Source of the DNA: Heliocidaris tuberculata
Taxonomy: Eukaryota; Echinodermata; Echinoidea; Camarodonta; Echinometridae
Assembly (NCBI GenBank): GCA_025618425.1
Contig: CM046844.1
Location: 15,564,076-15,628,075, forward strand
Reading direction: 5' to 3'
DNA: 64,000 bases
Shown: positions 9,900-21,400 of the stretch, piece by piece
How the letters are laid out: every line of letters begins with the position of its first letter
How positions within the stretch are numbered: the first letter of the stretch is position 1
Program-made: the position numbers and the translations under genes
Notes under the pieces: model-generated
Told to the model about the DNA's origin: nothing
The model's database searches: none
Seen by the model: only the letters and a program-made list of their open reading frames with translations

Positions 9900-10163
9900 T
9901 TGGGGATGGCATCTTGCTTCAGGGACGGCCTCTTCTTGATGCCAAACGCCGCATGCAGCCCCGTACTATCGAGGAAGTCCTCCGCACAAATGTGCTCGGA
10001 ACACACGGACACTGCGGTCACTCGGCCCCTTCCAATTGACGCGAGTTAGTTTCACTTTTGAGGTCCATTTTCTTCTAATATTTGGGTCTTTGAGGAATAA
10101 ATGTAGACTAACACCCTCCTTTGTGATGTTGCTGCAACCTGCAAAGACACAGCGTTGCGGCAT
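9900..10163 (-). pseudogene. THAP-type zinc-finger domain with frameshift
   Basis: On the minus strand a start at 10163-10161 reads MPQRCVFAGCSN, then LHLFLKDP, RRKW and a V-N-W-K-G-P-S-D-R-S motif. These are the first C-x4-C pair and the conserved Trp/Pro core of the THAP DNA-binding domain. The second half (VCSEHICAEDF, then RPSLKQDAIPKI, the C-x2-H pair and AVPxI-like end) is in another frame, entered near 10010. One extra base separates the halves. THAP domains are common in P-element-type transposases and in genes derived from them. With the shift it is likely a relic, unless the base is a sequencing error. Confidence 0.65.
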
Positions 10164-10680
10164 ACTTCGATTTAGAGGTGGTTTTCGAGGTGGTATATAA
10201 CTGCAAGTTAGTTTGCACGCGTATATATATGCAAGATATTGTAAACAAGCACCGGCGATGTCGGTTTGTGACGTCACACGTCAATCATGCTCGAAGAACG
10301 AGAATTCGGGGTTTAAAAGGGGGCGGAGCTTAGCAGACTCGTTTAGGCCTGAATACGTGGGGAAAATATTATTTTAAAAATATTCAGATACGTATTCATT
10401 GCAAACGGATGTCATTTTTCAATTTAGATGAGTATCATGTACAAAATAACAAGAATTAGAATTTCATAGAAGGGAACCTTTAACCTTTAACCTTTCGAGG
10501 TATGGACGGCGGAGCAAATGTCGCAGGAGCAAATGTCGTGTCACCACCATACACACATGCAATGGAAGTGCGCTCACACAGGCTGCGCTCTGAAAATAAT
10601 TTTTGGCCTGATATTTTCTTATAAAAACAAAAAATGCGAGTGAACTCTCAACCAAAGAAATCACTGCTGTATATTACCCA

Positions 10681-10850
10681 TACACTCTCAGAATTTTTTT
10701 TTTTTAGGTTGTTTGAAATATGAACCTACCAACTGTTGGTTGAAAAAAAAAATCCCATATGTTTTACATACAATTTTTTTTTAACCAACAGTTTCTAGGT
10801 TCATATTTTAAACAACCTAATGGTTTTTAACCAACATTTCTGAGAGTGTA
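10681..10850. mobile_element. Palindromic miniature element (TACACTCTCAGAA termini)
   Basis: The ends are TACACTCTCAGAA and TTCTGAGAGTGTA, and the arms continue with GGTTGTTTGAAATATGAACC and its inverted counterpart. The whole 170 bp can fold on itself. TA at both outer ends fits a Tc1/mariner-type target. Confidence 0.8.
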
Positions 10851-12030
10851 TGTTACTGTCAATTTTATATAGGTATATAACATTCTATTTTATTAAACTT
10901 CATTGATGAATCCAGCTCTGGGACAATATTAAAGCATTAAAGACACGCATCCAAACCGGAAAAATAATTATGAAGCACCTCAGGTTGACCATGCTGGAGA
11001 CTTGCGCATACAAATTGTGTGCTCCAGAGGGCGTTGAAAGAGAGAGTTGTGGCACGCGCATAATAAGCCTACGTATACGCGTATGCGGTCTTTGTTTAAA
11101 ATATGGCGGATCATGGAGCTCCTAATAGTTCCCTTTCACGTACATTCTCTATGGGAGGGAACTATTTGAAGCTCCATGAAATGACTGACCAATCAGAAGT
11201 GACCACCAGTGTCGCGACTCTCTGTATGCTTAGCTTTGGTGTGCTCTAAAGTCTAGAAATCCAATCAGATCAACAAATAAAATAGCTGAGACTGGGCCTA
11301 AACTGCACATGACGTATGGTAAGGGGTCCTAAAGCTATACGCAGGTCCTAAAGCTACGCACCCCGCAAATACGCGCAATGCGACGCCTTCAATGCGCCAA
11401 ACTTTTGGTGTAACTGAGCAACGAGATATCATTTACGTTTGCCAAAAAGAATGAGTAATTTCCCTTTATTTTTCGTGAATTTATCACTATTTGCAAATCG
11501 AGGTGAAATTCGCATCAGTCAGCTTCAAAGTCAAGATTTGCATTCATTTATTACATGTGCGAAGCTTTAGGACCCTTTCATTTTGTCGACCAAATTCGAC
11601 ATGGGTATCGACATCGACTTGAAAAATAATGTTATTGATATTTGTCCGTCGTAATTTTCTCAGGGATTTAACTTTAAGAGTATGTAGAACCAAGCTATAT
11701 GAAAGAAATTGGCATAGATCATTGAAAAAGTGCGTATCTTTAGGTCCCCCCCCCCCCCCATCATACATTTTTTACATCCTGACTCGATTGTCACTATTGT
11801 GGTAAGTGCTTTTGAAAATCATAATTTTATACGGTTTCCGTAGTTCATCTAGCCTACTCAGTTTATTGAAAGGCATGCAAAATATGGAAGTTTTTGGCAA
11901 CATTTTTTTCTCTTTCTCTTCATCTTCTTCCTCCTCCTCTTCTCCTTTTTGTTGTTCTTCTTCTCTCTTTCTCTCTCTCTCTCTCTCTCACTCTTTCTCA
12001 CAAGATGTTGCAATCGATCTACCAATCTCT
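10851..12030. other. Gene-free stretch upstream of SRCR gene A
   Basis: No gene seen. It contains an imperfect hairpin at 11113-11179 (CATGGAGCT...AGCTCCATG around two TAGTTCCCT arms), a poly-C run at 11747-11759 and a (CT)n tract near 11930-11999. Confidence 0.55.
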
Positions 12031-12034
12031 ACTA

Positions 12035-12125
12035 GTGCGCATGCTCTCTTTTTCGACCACGCCCTCTCACAGTGAAGCCCTTTATTCCCTCCAACCGCGA
12101 CACGAGAAATGGAATTTTTTTACTG
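12035..12125 (+). promoter_or_regulatory. Candidate promoter-proximal block shared by the SRCR paralogs
   Basis: A stretch about 300 bases before the start codon (GCGCATGCTCTC...CGACCACGCCCTCTCACAG, then GAGAAATGGAATTTTTTTAC) resembles 26760-26870 before gene B and the split block 48700-48729/53243-53320 before gene C, in the same order. No TATA box is obvious. The regulatory role is inferred from conservation and position only. Confidence 0.4.
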
Positions 12126-12336
12126 GATGACACTTCACGCTTCGAAGAGTATGCAATTCGGAGGTAATGCATGCTTCGATTACAAGCGAATAGTCGGCAT
12201 TTCAGCAAACCAAAGGTCTAAAGATTTGATTCTTAAGATCTAAGTAATACACCCTGATACGATCGAAACTGCATTTTGGCAGTCGTTTTTAGACCACATT
12301 TCAAGCTCAAGCGTACATCAATACTGTCGAAGAAAT

Positions 12337-12433
12337 ATGGCGTCAAGTGATAAGAAACTGATATGGGATATGAAACTATGGATACTTTGTGTCTTTGTTA
12401 TGCTGTTCCCAAGATGCATTAGATGTCAGAATG
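12337..12433 (+). CDS. SRCR gene A exon 1: signal peptide
   Basis: ATG 12337 opens MASSDKKLIWDMKLW followed by the hydrophobic core ILCVFVMLF and PRCIRCQ, then donor GTAAGT at 12434. The exon ends in phase 1. The first exons of B (27033) and C (53502) start with the same TATGGCGTCAA context and have the same core and cysteine-ended cleavage region. Confidence 0.8.
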
Positions 12434-12901
12434 GTAAGTAAAATGCTGTTTCCATATTCTCCATATTGGAACGACTTACTTTATTATGTTTATGTCAGTT
12501 CTACTAATCTTTCGGTCATTTTCATGAAATGAATAATCAATATTGCGCCGTTTCTTGCATAATATGTGAGCCCGAATAGCTGTTATTTCCGATCTGTGTT
12601 TCATGATCACTAGAATCTTGGATTTACAACAAAGTAGACCTAATGCCAAGTTTATTAAAATCAAATGCTTAATATGATTGCATCGGAATGTCTGACGACT
12701 TCATAAATTCAATATATTAAAAAGGAAATAATAAGGGGCGGATTAACTTTAATTACAGCCAGCCTGGGTGTGAAATGCATTTATTTATAAATGAGAATGA
12801 CGAGTTGTAAGCAATGCCCATAGGAATCATGATTTAAACAAGTCATGATCCTGGGTCATATCATATGAGATTTACAAATGTCAGTAGCTTCCATATATAC
12901 A

Positions 12902-12943
<42 letters not shown>

Positions 12944-13471
12944 TGCGTATAAAAAAAAGTATACCCATCTGTGGTAGCTTCTAATTAAAAATGTATAACC
13001 TCTATGAGCTTGAGATTTATTTCATAGTAAAGAGCAAGTTATATTCTGTGTAATGATACCTTATTCATAACTTTGCTGCCAAGGATGACTGAGCAGCAGG
13101 CTTTTCAAAAAGTATTGTCAAAATCCTCTTGTTCCAAGTTTGGGCTGAAGCAGCGAGTGTGGGTCAAACCAATTATGAATTAGTTACTTCAGTTGGAAAC
13201 AATTGCTGAGTTATTTTCAATTGATTTTGTGCATTTGAATAGAAAAGTTGTTAAAGTCAACTCAAACTCAGGAAAGGGCTTATTACAAGTTAAATTTATG
13301 ATATTTTATTTGCCATGATAACACAATCTTGGTTTCATTCGCATCCCATTTTTAAGCTAAGCCTTTTTACTGAGTCATTCAAAATGGACAACATTTATTT
13401 GGAAGCTATCTTTTTTTTTCTTGAAAGTCTACTGTCAGTTACATTGGTAATTATACACACACGTATCCTTG

Positions 13472-13515
<44 letters not shown>

Positions 13516-14012
13516 AGTCTTTAGGGTCAGTAAACCTTTAAGTTCATGTGCTATTCGCGAAAAACACCATGTGGACCTTATACAGGTGAAATGGTGCAAT
13601 GGACAAATGAGCAGAGAGTTTTTAGTTATCACGGGACAAGAAGTTAGAAGACTGTTAAAATAATATAAAAATAATCATATGAACTGAAACAAAAACATTT
13701 GAAAGCTTAGATACACTGGATCACTTTACAACAATGAAGCATTGAATCACAACGGAGAATTCAACTTTTAAAATGATTTGAGACTGAAGTAACATATTCA
13801 TATGGCTTAATTGACCCACATCCGCTGCATTAGCCCAAACTTGGAACAAGGAGATTTTGACAACACTTTTTAAAAACCCTCGTGCTCAGTCGTCGATGGT
13901 AGAAATGTCATGAATGAGGTACCACTGGACAGGCAATAAGTTACTCTTCACCATGAAATATATTTTAAAGTCACATCGGTTATAACATTTTATTTAGAAG
14001 CTATCAAAGTTG

Positions 14013-14076
<64 letters not shown>

Positions 14077-14323
14077 AGAAATCAATTGAATTGAATGAGA
14101 GAAATAATTTGCGTAGCTAAATTCATTGTTCCTCCTTACTGACTTCCTTTTTGTGGAAATAACTGCAGGGTTTGCAAAAACTGTCTCCGCCGGGAGTCGA
14201 ACCCGGGTCTTTGGCACTGTACGCCAAACGCCTTAACCACTAGACCACGGAGGCGGGTTGAGTGGTATTCGGCTACACCAGGTACAAACACCGACAGGCA
14301 GCCCTTGCAACCCTTCGCAGTTA

Positions 14324-14364
<41 letters not shown>

Positions 14365-14481
14365 CGTGTGTGTGCGTTTGTGTGTGTGTGTGTGTGACAT
14401 GGGCCATATAACTTAAATTTCAATTTATATTTGTATAATCATGATCTGAAAGTGAACATAAATGAAATATGTATAAAGAAA

Positions 14482-14512
<31 letters not shown>

Positions 14513-17500
14513 AAGAATAACAATAATAATGATAATAATAATGATAATGATAATAAGAATAAGAATGAAAATATTAATAAAAATCATGACCATGTGAAAA
14601 AACCCTTTGTAATGATTTGTTCGAGTTCTTTATATCCTTTTGTAAAGTGCTTTGGAATACAAAAATACTGAAATATCTATGACAGGGTAAGAGTAAACTT
14701 TTTACATTCCTTTTATCTTGTACCGAAAAAAGGAAGATTTTCAAGGTAATAAAGTAACTTTTAAAATTGACTGATCTCTTGACCAGGATACCAGCGCTAT
14801 AAAGGCAAAGTATATATGCATACGACAAATCTCCCAGCAATGCACGAAATAAAGTATAGCAGTAAATATGAACAGCGCTGTTGACTCAGATATATATATA
14901 GCCATGACGCGGAATGACAGGGTAGGGTCAGACGAGAAGACAAAAAAATAATGATAATGTGTTAAGCAAACAATAATTGCTTGGTTTGGCAAAGTGTGTT
15001 TTTAAGCAAAACAACTGACCGAGAAAGGTCATAAATTAATGTAGTAATGATGATGATGATGAAAATAATTATGATAACAAAAGTGATAATGATAAGTATA
15101 AAAATGATAATAATAAAAATGATGATGATGATGATAATAATAATAATAGTAATAATAATAATATATTTAAATAAATGTATATAGAGGAGTAGTATTAGTA
15201 GTAGTAATAATTATGATGATAATAATTACAAAATAATAATAATGATCATAATAAAGCGTCCTTGTACAACGCATATCACATTCTGATATGACGCTTCCAA
15301 ATGCTTATAGTTATTAATAATGATAATAATATTATCATTATTACCCTAGCTTTAGCTCCGGCAGCTGTTAACAACTCACTGTGCATTTCAAAGAGTAAAT
15401 CCTGCAAGGTACTAGGTGGGAGGGAAAGAGACAGATAAAATGCAAAGTCATGTATTGTACTCTCGCCTCATAGGTATATGTATAGCTCTGACTCTCTAAT
15501 TTTGTTTTCGGTAATATTTCCTTTTAAGAGGATTGCAGATGATTTTCGAAAATAATACTACCATTTTGTTTTGCATTTATTCTTGACAGAGACATCGGGT
15601 GATCTGCGTTTGGTCGATGGCGGCAAGCCGGGCAGGGGCCGAGTAGAGATTTTCCATAATTCCCAATGGGCAGCGATCTGCATTGACACTTCGTCTCTTC
15701 GTGCGCGGACCTATAATTGGAATGCTCGTGTTGTCTGTCGTCAGCTCGGTTTAGACACAGCAAATGTCCGTGATTACACGGTTCCCGCAGAAAATGGCGT
15801 CGCCATTCATAGCGACTTTCGTAGAGTCAGCTGTGATGGATCGGAAGATCGTCTAGACGAATGTTCTTACATACCTTATAGGAGAAGCTCTTGTTTTTTG
15901 GGCCACGTTGCAGCTGCAGAATGCGGTAAGTTCATCGTGATTACTGATCTCGACACCGTACCAGAGCCATCCATACACAGAGTTTTGCCAAATCGGTTTG
16001 GGCACAACATGGCGTATATTCCTTTGTTGTGTGTTTGCCTAACAAAGCAACATACACCATATTGTCATCTACTGGAAACGAGTTGGCCAAACTGTTTGTA
16101 TAAATGGCTTTGCACCTTACGTTGCCATGCCCATCTGACTATTTACCACTTTCTACGGATAGATTACACAAACGCGGAGGCGATGTTCAGTTTTCCATTC
16201 GAGATTCATTGTCATAACAATAATATAACTCTAAGTTAAATGATGGATTATCACATGTGAAACTCATTCAAAACCCTTCTTTTGATAACAGGTACCACTG
16301 AAGGAGATGTCCGGCTAGTAAATGGTTCAAGTACGAACGAAGGTCTTGTCGAGATCTACCACGATGGTCAATGGGGTAGCGTCTGCGCCTCCAACTGGAG
16401 TGACCCCGATGCCTGGGTTGTTTGTCAGCAGTTGGGATATAAGCCGTATGGGGGATATGCCACGATCCGGGTTGCAGACACCCAAGGGTCTGACTGGCCG
16501 ATTCACCTTGATAATGTTGGGTGTGTGGGCCGTGAATCCAGGGTGGATACCTGTAGCGGGGACAGTGGACTGGGACTGGCTAATGGAAGTTGTGGAGAGA
16601 TGGGACATGCTTGGGCTCTTTGTACTTGTAAGTAAAAACAATCGAATCAGTAAATAGATATAATAAAAGCTCTTTAAAAAAGACTAACCCTTGCCGGAAA
16701 AAATTATTCGATCACATAAAAGAATTCAGTGGTGTGGAGAGTGGGGGAGAGTGTTTTCAGTGGCATTTGTGTCACAGACTCAGAGAGACATATAGCTACA
16801 TAGAGAACCATGGGGTCGGGGGAGTTTTCAAAACCTTTGTGTAGATTGTATGAAAACACTGTTCATACTCAGATGTTCATTGAAGGTGGAAGTTTGCATG
16901 GTAGCATGCATAACACTGGTTTGGTGTACAGTTCACCATGTGAAAGTCCTGAAAAAGACTGATTGGTTTGGAAAAAGAGCAGAGTTCAGTGAGGAGAAGA
17001 GGGGGAGATAAAGAGAGAAGTAGAAGGAGAGGCATCTTTCGTGAATGAGTGAAGTCCCGAAAGGACTTCTACTAATAAACCGATTGAAGAGAGAGCTAGG
17101 CTCAAAGTTCTCAACAGCTTAAAGGAAAAGTCCACGCAGTTATTACGTTGATTTGAATAAAGGAAGAAAAAATAGAGAAGCAGATTAATCAAAGTTTGAG
17201 CAAATAAGAAATAAGATAGCTATGAATATTTGAAGTTGTAATCAATCAAACACAAATTGGTGACGTGACGTATCTTGCGAGCTCCTCTCCCTTTTGATTA
17301 GTACAGAAAATTTTCAGTTTTTTAGTTTTTTATGAAGGAATACAGTTGTTTCATATAGGTGTAAAAAATATGAAAAATGATTGCAGGGGTGGATCCAGGG
17401 GGCCGAATCGGCCGCCCCCCCCTTCCTTTGAAAACCAACTGATATACCTTATTAAGTACACAATTAAAAAAAAAAAAGGCTCCTTAATTGTGCACTTTTC

Positions 17501-18436
17501 TTGCTCTGTGCCCCCTCTTTTACAAAATCCTGGATTCGCCCCTGTATCTAAGGGGAGGTAGGATTGAACATTTTCTATAGAGAAAATGGAAAATTATTAT
17601 TTTCGGGGTACAGGGCAAATGGGAGAGTAGCTCGCACTGAGTTGCCAATTTGTGTTTGATAGATTATTAACTTTCTTATTTCTTGTCGTATTTTGCTCAA
17701 ACTTTCACTGATCTGTTTCTTTAATTTTTCTGCTTCTTTTAAAATCAACTTGTAATCAGGGTAGAATTTCCCTTTAACTGTTCGTCATCAGGCATGTCAG
17801 GATGACGAACAGTTAAGCTTAATTTACAATTAAGCATATGATTTTGTGTTTGCTTACTTTTTGTTTTTGTTGTTGTTTTTGTTGTTGAAAGATCCTGACG
17901 AAGGGGATCTCCGTCTAGTGAGTACTTTCCATGCAGACGCAGGTCGTGTAGAGATCTATCACGATGGCCAGTGGGGGACCATCTGTGATGGCTACTGGAC
18001 TAGCTTCGATGCGTGGGTGGTTTGTCGGCAGCTTGGGTACCAAGAGAATAGAGGTAGTACCATCATCAATCCGTCTATATTCGGGCTAGGGACAGATCCA
18101 ATACATCTTGATTATGTCTCGTGTAGAGGAAGTGAAGCTAGGTTGGATGCCTGCACTCACGGAGAATGGGGTAACCACACCCACTGTGACCACAACGAAG
18201 ATGACGTCGGTGTTAGTTGCATTGGTAAGCAGATCTCGCTTTTTACCCTGGTTTGTTTTATGTCTTCTCAGTGTGATCGAATTCCGTCGAGGTATTTTAA
18301 ATTAATTACCTACAATTACATGTGAGGTAGGGTGGTAAAATATAATGCCGCACCACCATACAGGCCTTGATTGCTCAGTATTCTGTGTAAAGGTAAGAAA
18401 TTTTGCAATAGTTTATTCATTTTGCTTTTAGATACA

Positions 18437-18478
<42 letters not shown>

Positions 18479-21400
18479 ATATATATATAAATCATCAATC
18501 CTTTTGCGCATTTTACGAGGCAGTATGACTGCTTCCAATGCATCTAATAAAGGTGATTTGAGTTCCGTGAAAGGTGACCCAACAATCTTCAAGAGGTGTA
18601 GTTAGAAGATGTCGACATCAAACCTAGTAAAACACTCTCTTGCCATGAGATTAAAAAAACATGCGGCTTTAAAAGTGTCGTCATTATTATCTTTGAAACT
18701 AAGGTGGCTCAGTTTGATTCTTTTATTAACAGATCCCGATGAAGGGACAGTCCGCCTGGTAGGCGGTCCCACTACAAACCAAGGTCGGGTAGAGATTTAC
18801 CACAATGACCAGTGGGGGACTATCTGCGATCATGGCTGGGACAGCATCGACGCGAGGGTTGTTTGTAGGGAGCTAGGATATGAGCCAAATAGTGGGGAAG
18901 CCATGCCTGGGGGTACATACGCTCGGGGGTATGGTCCAATACACCTTAGTAACGTCTTCTGTGGAGTCGATGACACCAGATTGGATGAGTGCACTAGCCT
19001 CGAGGGTATGGACTACTGCGATCATGACGAGGATGCCGGAGTTCGTTGCATTAGTAAGTTAAACGTAGTATGAAACGCTAAATTAGTTATGCCTCTTTCG
19101 TTCTATTGCCCGTCCTTCCATCTGACCACATATCATTAATTTTCGTTGTCTGGAACATGCTTAAGTTAAAATGATTAAAGGAATGAACCACACTCGTGTT
19201 ACTAGTGAAGAATGACGCAGAGTGGAAGTGATAGGGATTATTCGTGCTTATTTTATAACACCTAGAATGATCTCGTCTGTCCGAAAAGATGTACTCCCTA
19301 TGGAAGCAGATTAACAATGTTATTTACGAATTCAAGTGCCGATGTGATACATACAGTACATAGGGCGAACGACTCAAAGACTAGCAGATAGCGTAAAGCA
19401 GCATATACCTTCTTCTAATCGGAACCGCCAGGCTAGCGCGCGGTCACAACCTCCATGCTCGTGTAAACAAATATGCGCAACACGGCAGATGCTATCGCTC
19501 ACCATAACAATCAAGAGTGCGTTGAACAATACTGTTCATCTTGGTTCAAAGTTACTCAGCCGAGCGAGAAACTTTACACATCTACGCATGCTCGAAGCCA
19601 AATAAATTCAGCTCACCGACCCTATTCTGTGCCGACAGAAAGAGTTCGTGAGGACGCTTGTATTATTTTAACTCCCGTTATTACAAAAACCGGCTGGTAA
19701 TAAGCCTATTTTTTTTTAAGGCATCCAATCAAAACCCGTTTTGTTCCTTTAATTAAACTGGGCGTTGTGGTTTGCGCCTGTAATCCAGCTAACAGTGGAA
19801 CTGTGTCACGTCTTTCGGATGGTGACGTTAAAGGTCGGTCCCCAGACGTAAATAATCATATCTGATTGATACACGTCTGTAAAAACCCAATTACACACAC
19901 ACACACACACACACCTTTAGATTCCGGTTTTATTGTTCGATTTCGGCTTTCTGTTCATTCTTGCGGTATACTCTGATGAGTGCAAGACGGAAAGCTTCAG
20001 TATGCCTCTCTTCAACGCCATTTTCCAACTCTGTAGTAGCAAACATCTTTTAATTTATAACAGTTAATTTCGCATGGACTATACATCCATTAATTTGTGC
20101 ATTCAGAGCTTTCACTGTATGCATTCTTATACCCAAAATGAGTCAATTCCTTATCATTTTTGATGATTCTAAAACCCTCACATTGGATCAATTATGGAAT
20201 CTATATAAGCAACCTTTCTCAATTTATAGACAGTTTTTTCCGGATGCAATCATATGACCAGCACTCAACTTTATTTTTAAAGGTTCAAATGAAGGAAATG
20301 TCCGTCTTGTGGGTGGATCGACTAGGAACGAAGGTCGGGTGGAGATCTTTCATGATGACAAATGGGGGACAGTCTGCAGTGATGGTTGGGATGACCTAGA
20401 TGCGACCGCAGTTTGTCGGCAGAGGGGAGGCTATATGGCAATTGGCGTAGCTTTGACTAACCTTACGTACGGCATGGGGTCTGGTCCGATATACCTGGAT
20501 GATGTCAGCTGCGAGGGGCGTGAATTCAGGCTGGACACCTGCGGTAGCAGAGGATGGGGCATCCACAACTGCACCCATGGGGATGATGCAGGAGTTCGCT
20601 GTATCGGTAAGAGTCCCGCCGAATTGATAGAACTTTACAATCGTCAATGACTTATTCTGTGTAGTGAAAGCTCATGCAACCTATTTTCTATCTGTTGGGA
20701 AAATGTTATTTGAAAATCTATTCCTATCTTTTGGAATGCTACTGTAGGTAGTGCTTTGAAAATAGCGCCAAACACTATTTTGGCAATAGTAAAACTTGGT
20801 ATTGGTCCTGACTGAATGTAATACGGGTCCAGAGCGTTCCTTGTCTGCGCTTGTTATATGAGATATAATCTAACGCAGGGCTTCGCTGGTATAGTCAATT
20901 GGCCCTTCTTCATGTTCTCCTATTCACGTATACTGTACATTTAAGTACGTAGCAAAAGTGTTCCACCCCCAAATAGGTGAAATAGGGTCCTATTTCAATA
21001 CACGGTAGTTTCATTGCTACTACATGTAGTACTTTCTGTGCATCCCTTTACATAGGAGGATCCAGAGGGGGTAATTTGGGTCTGGAGCCCCCTTTTTTTC
21101 GTCAGATGTATCTTGAGTAAATTAGCACGGAAAAAATGTGATGACCTATTTTTTTTTCTTTACAAAGAATATTGACGACTCTTTATTTTTGTTGCTTGTT
21201 TTACATTTTCCAGAACTGTGGAACCCCTTTTCACTGAATCATTGATTCTCTCCTGTGTTTTATTTGTTTTTAGAACATGTATCGCAGGACATCACCGACG
21301 TTCGCTTGGTAGATTCGTCGGCAAGCACCCAGGGTCGTGTAGAGGTCTACACCGGCGGACAGTGGCGTCCTGTACTCGACTACCCATGGGATTCTACAGA

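Larger units (their letters stand above)
8979..10479. mobile_element. TTAA-flanked DNA transposon (piggyBac-like target choice) carrying a THAP fragment
   Basis: Terminal inverted repeats of about 20 bp begin AGGTTCCCTT at 8979 and end AAGGGAACCT at 10479. Identical TTAA tetranucleotides flank it at 8975-8978 and 10480-10483. The uninterrupted copy of the host element at 2749-2958 has a single TTAA at this point, so both insertion and target duplication are visible. TTAA targeting is the hallmark of piggyBac-type elements; the superfamily is otherwise not proven because no complete transposase is present. The element holds a broken THAP domain (minus strand) and an exon-like reading (plus strand). 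Confidence 0.8.
8841..10537. mobile_element. Second copy of the telomere-like inverted-repeat element, split by an insertion
   Basis: The left end GACATTTGCTCCTGTGACAA at 8841 and the right end GGAGCAAATGTCGCAGGAGC...GTC ending 10537 match the termini of the 210-bp copy at 2749-2958. CCTAACCCTAACCC repeats lie at 8888-8935. The right half (ACCTTT...GGTATGGAC...) resumes at 10484 after a 1.5-kb insertion. Confidence 0.8.
12434..15589 (+). other. SRCR gene A intron 1 content
   Basis: This 3.2-kb intron holds a (TA)n tract at 12906-12940, a 1.1-kb fold-back element, further (TA)n, a tRNA-like SINE head, (GAA)n/(AAT)n tracts at 14484-14580 and 15045-15260, and no further SRCR exon. Confidence 0.6.

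Noticed and set aside
14183..14254. Functional tRNA gene
   Set aside because: A and B boxes are good, but the acceptor has a mismatch and the anticodon arm does not give a normal loop and anticodon; a SINE head is more likely.
19755..19785. Alu-like sequence (GCGCCTGTAATCCAGC)
   Set aside because: The similarity covers fewer than 20 bases and no 7SL-type structure follows; it is chance likeness to a primate repeat.
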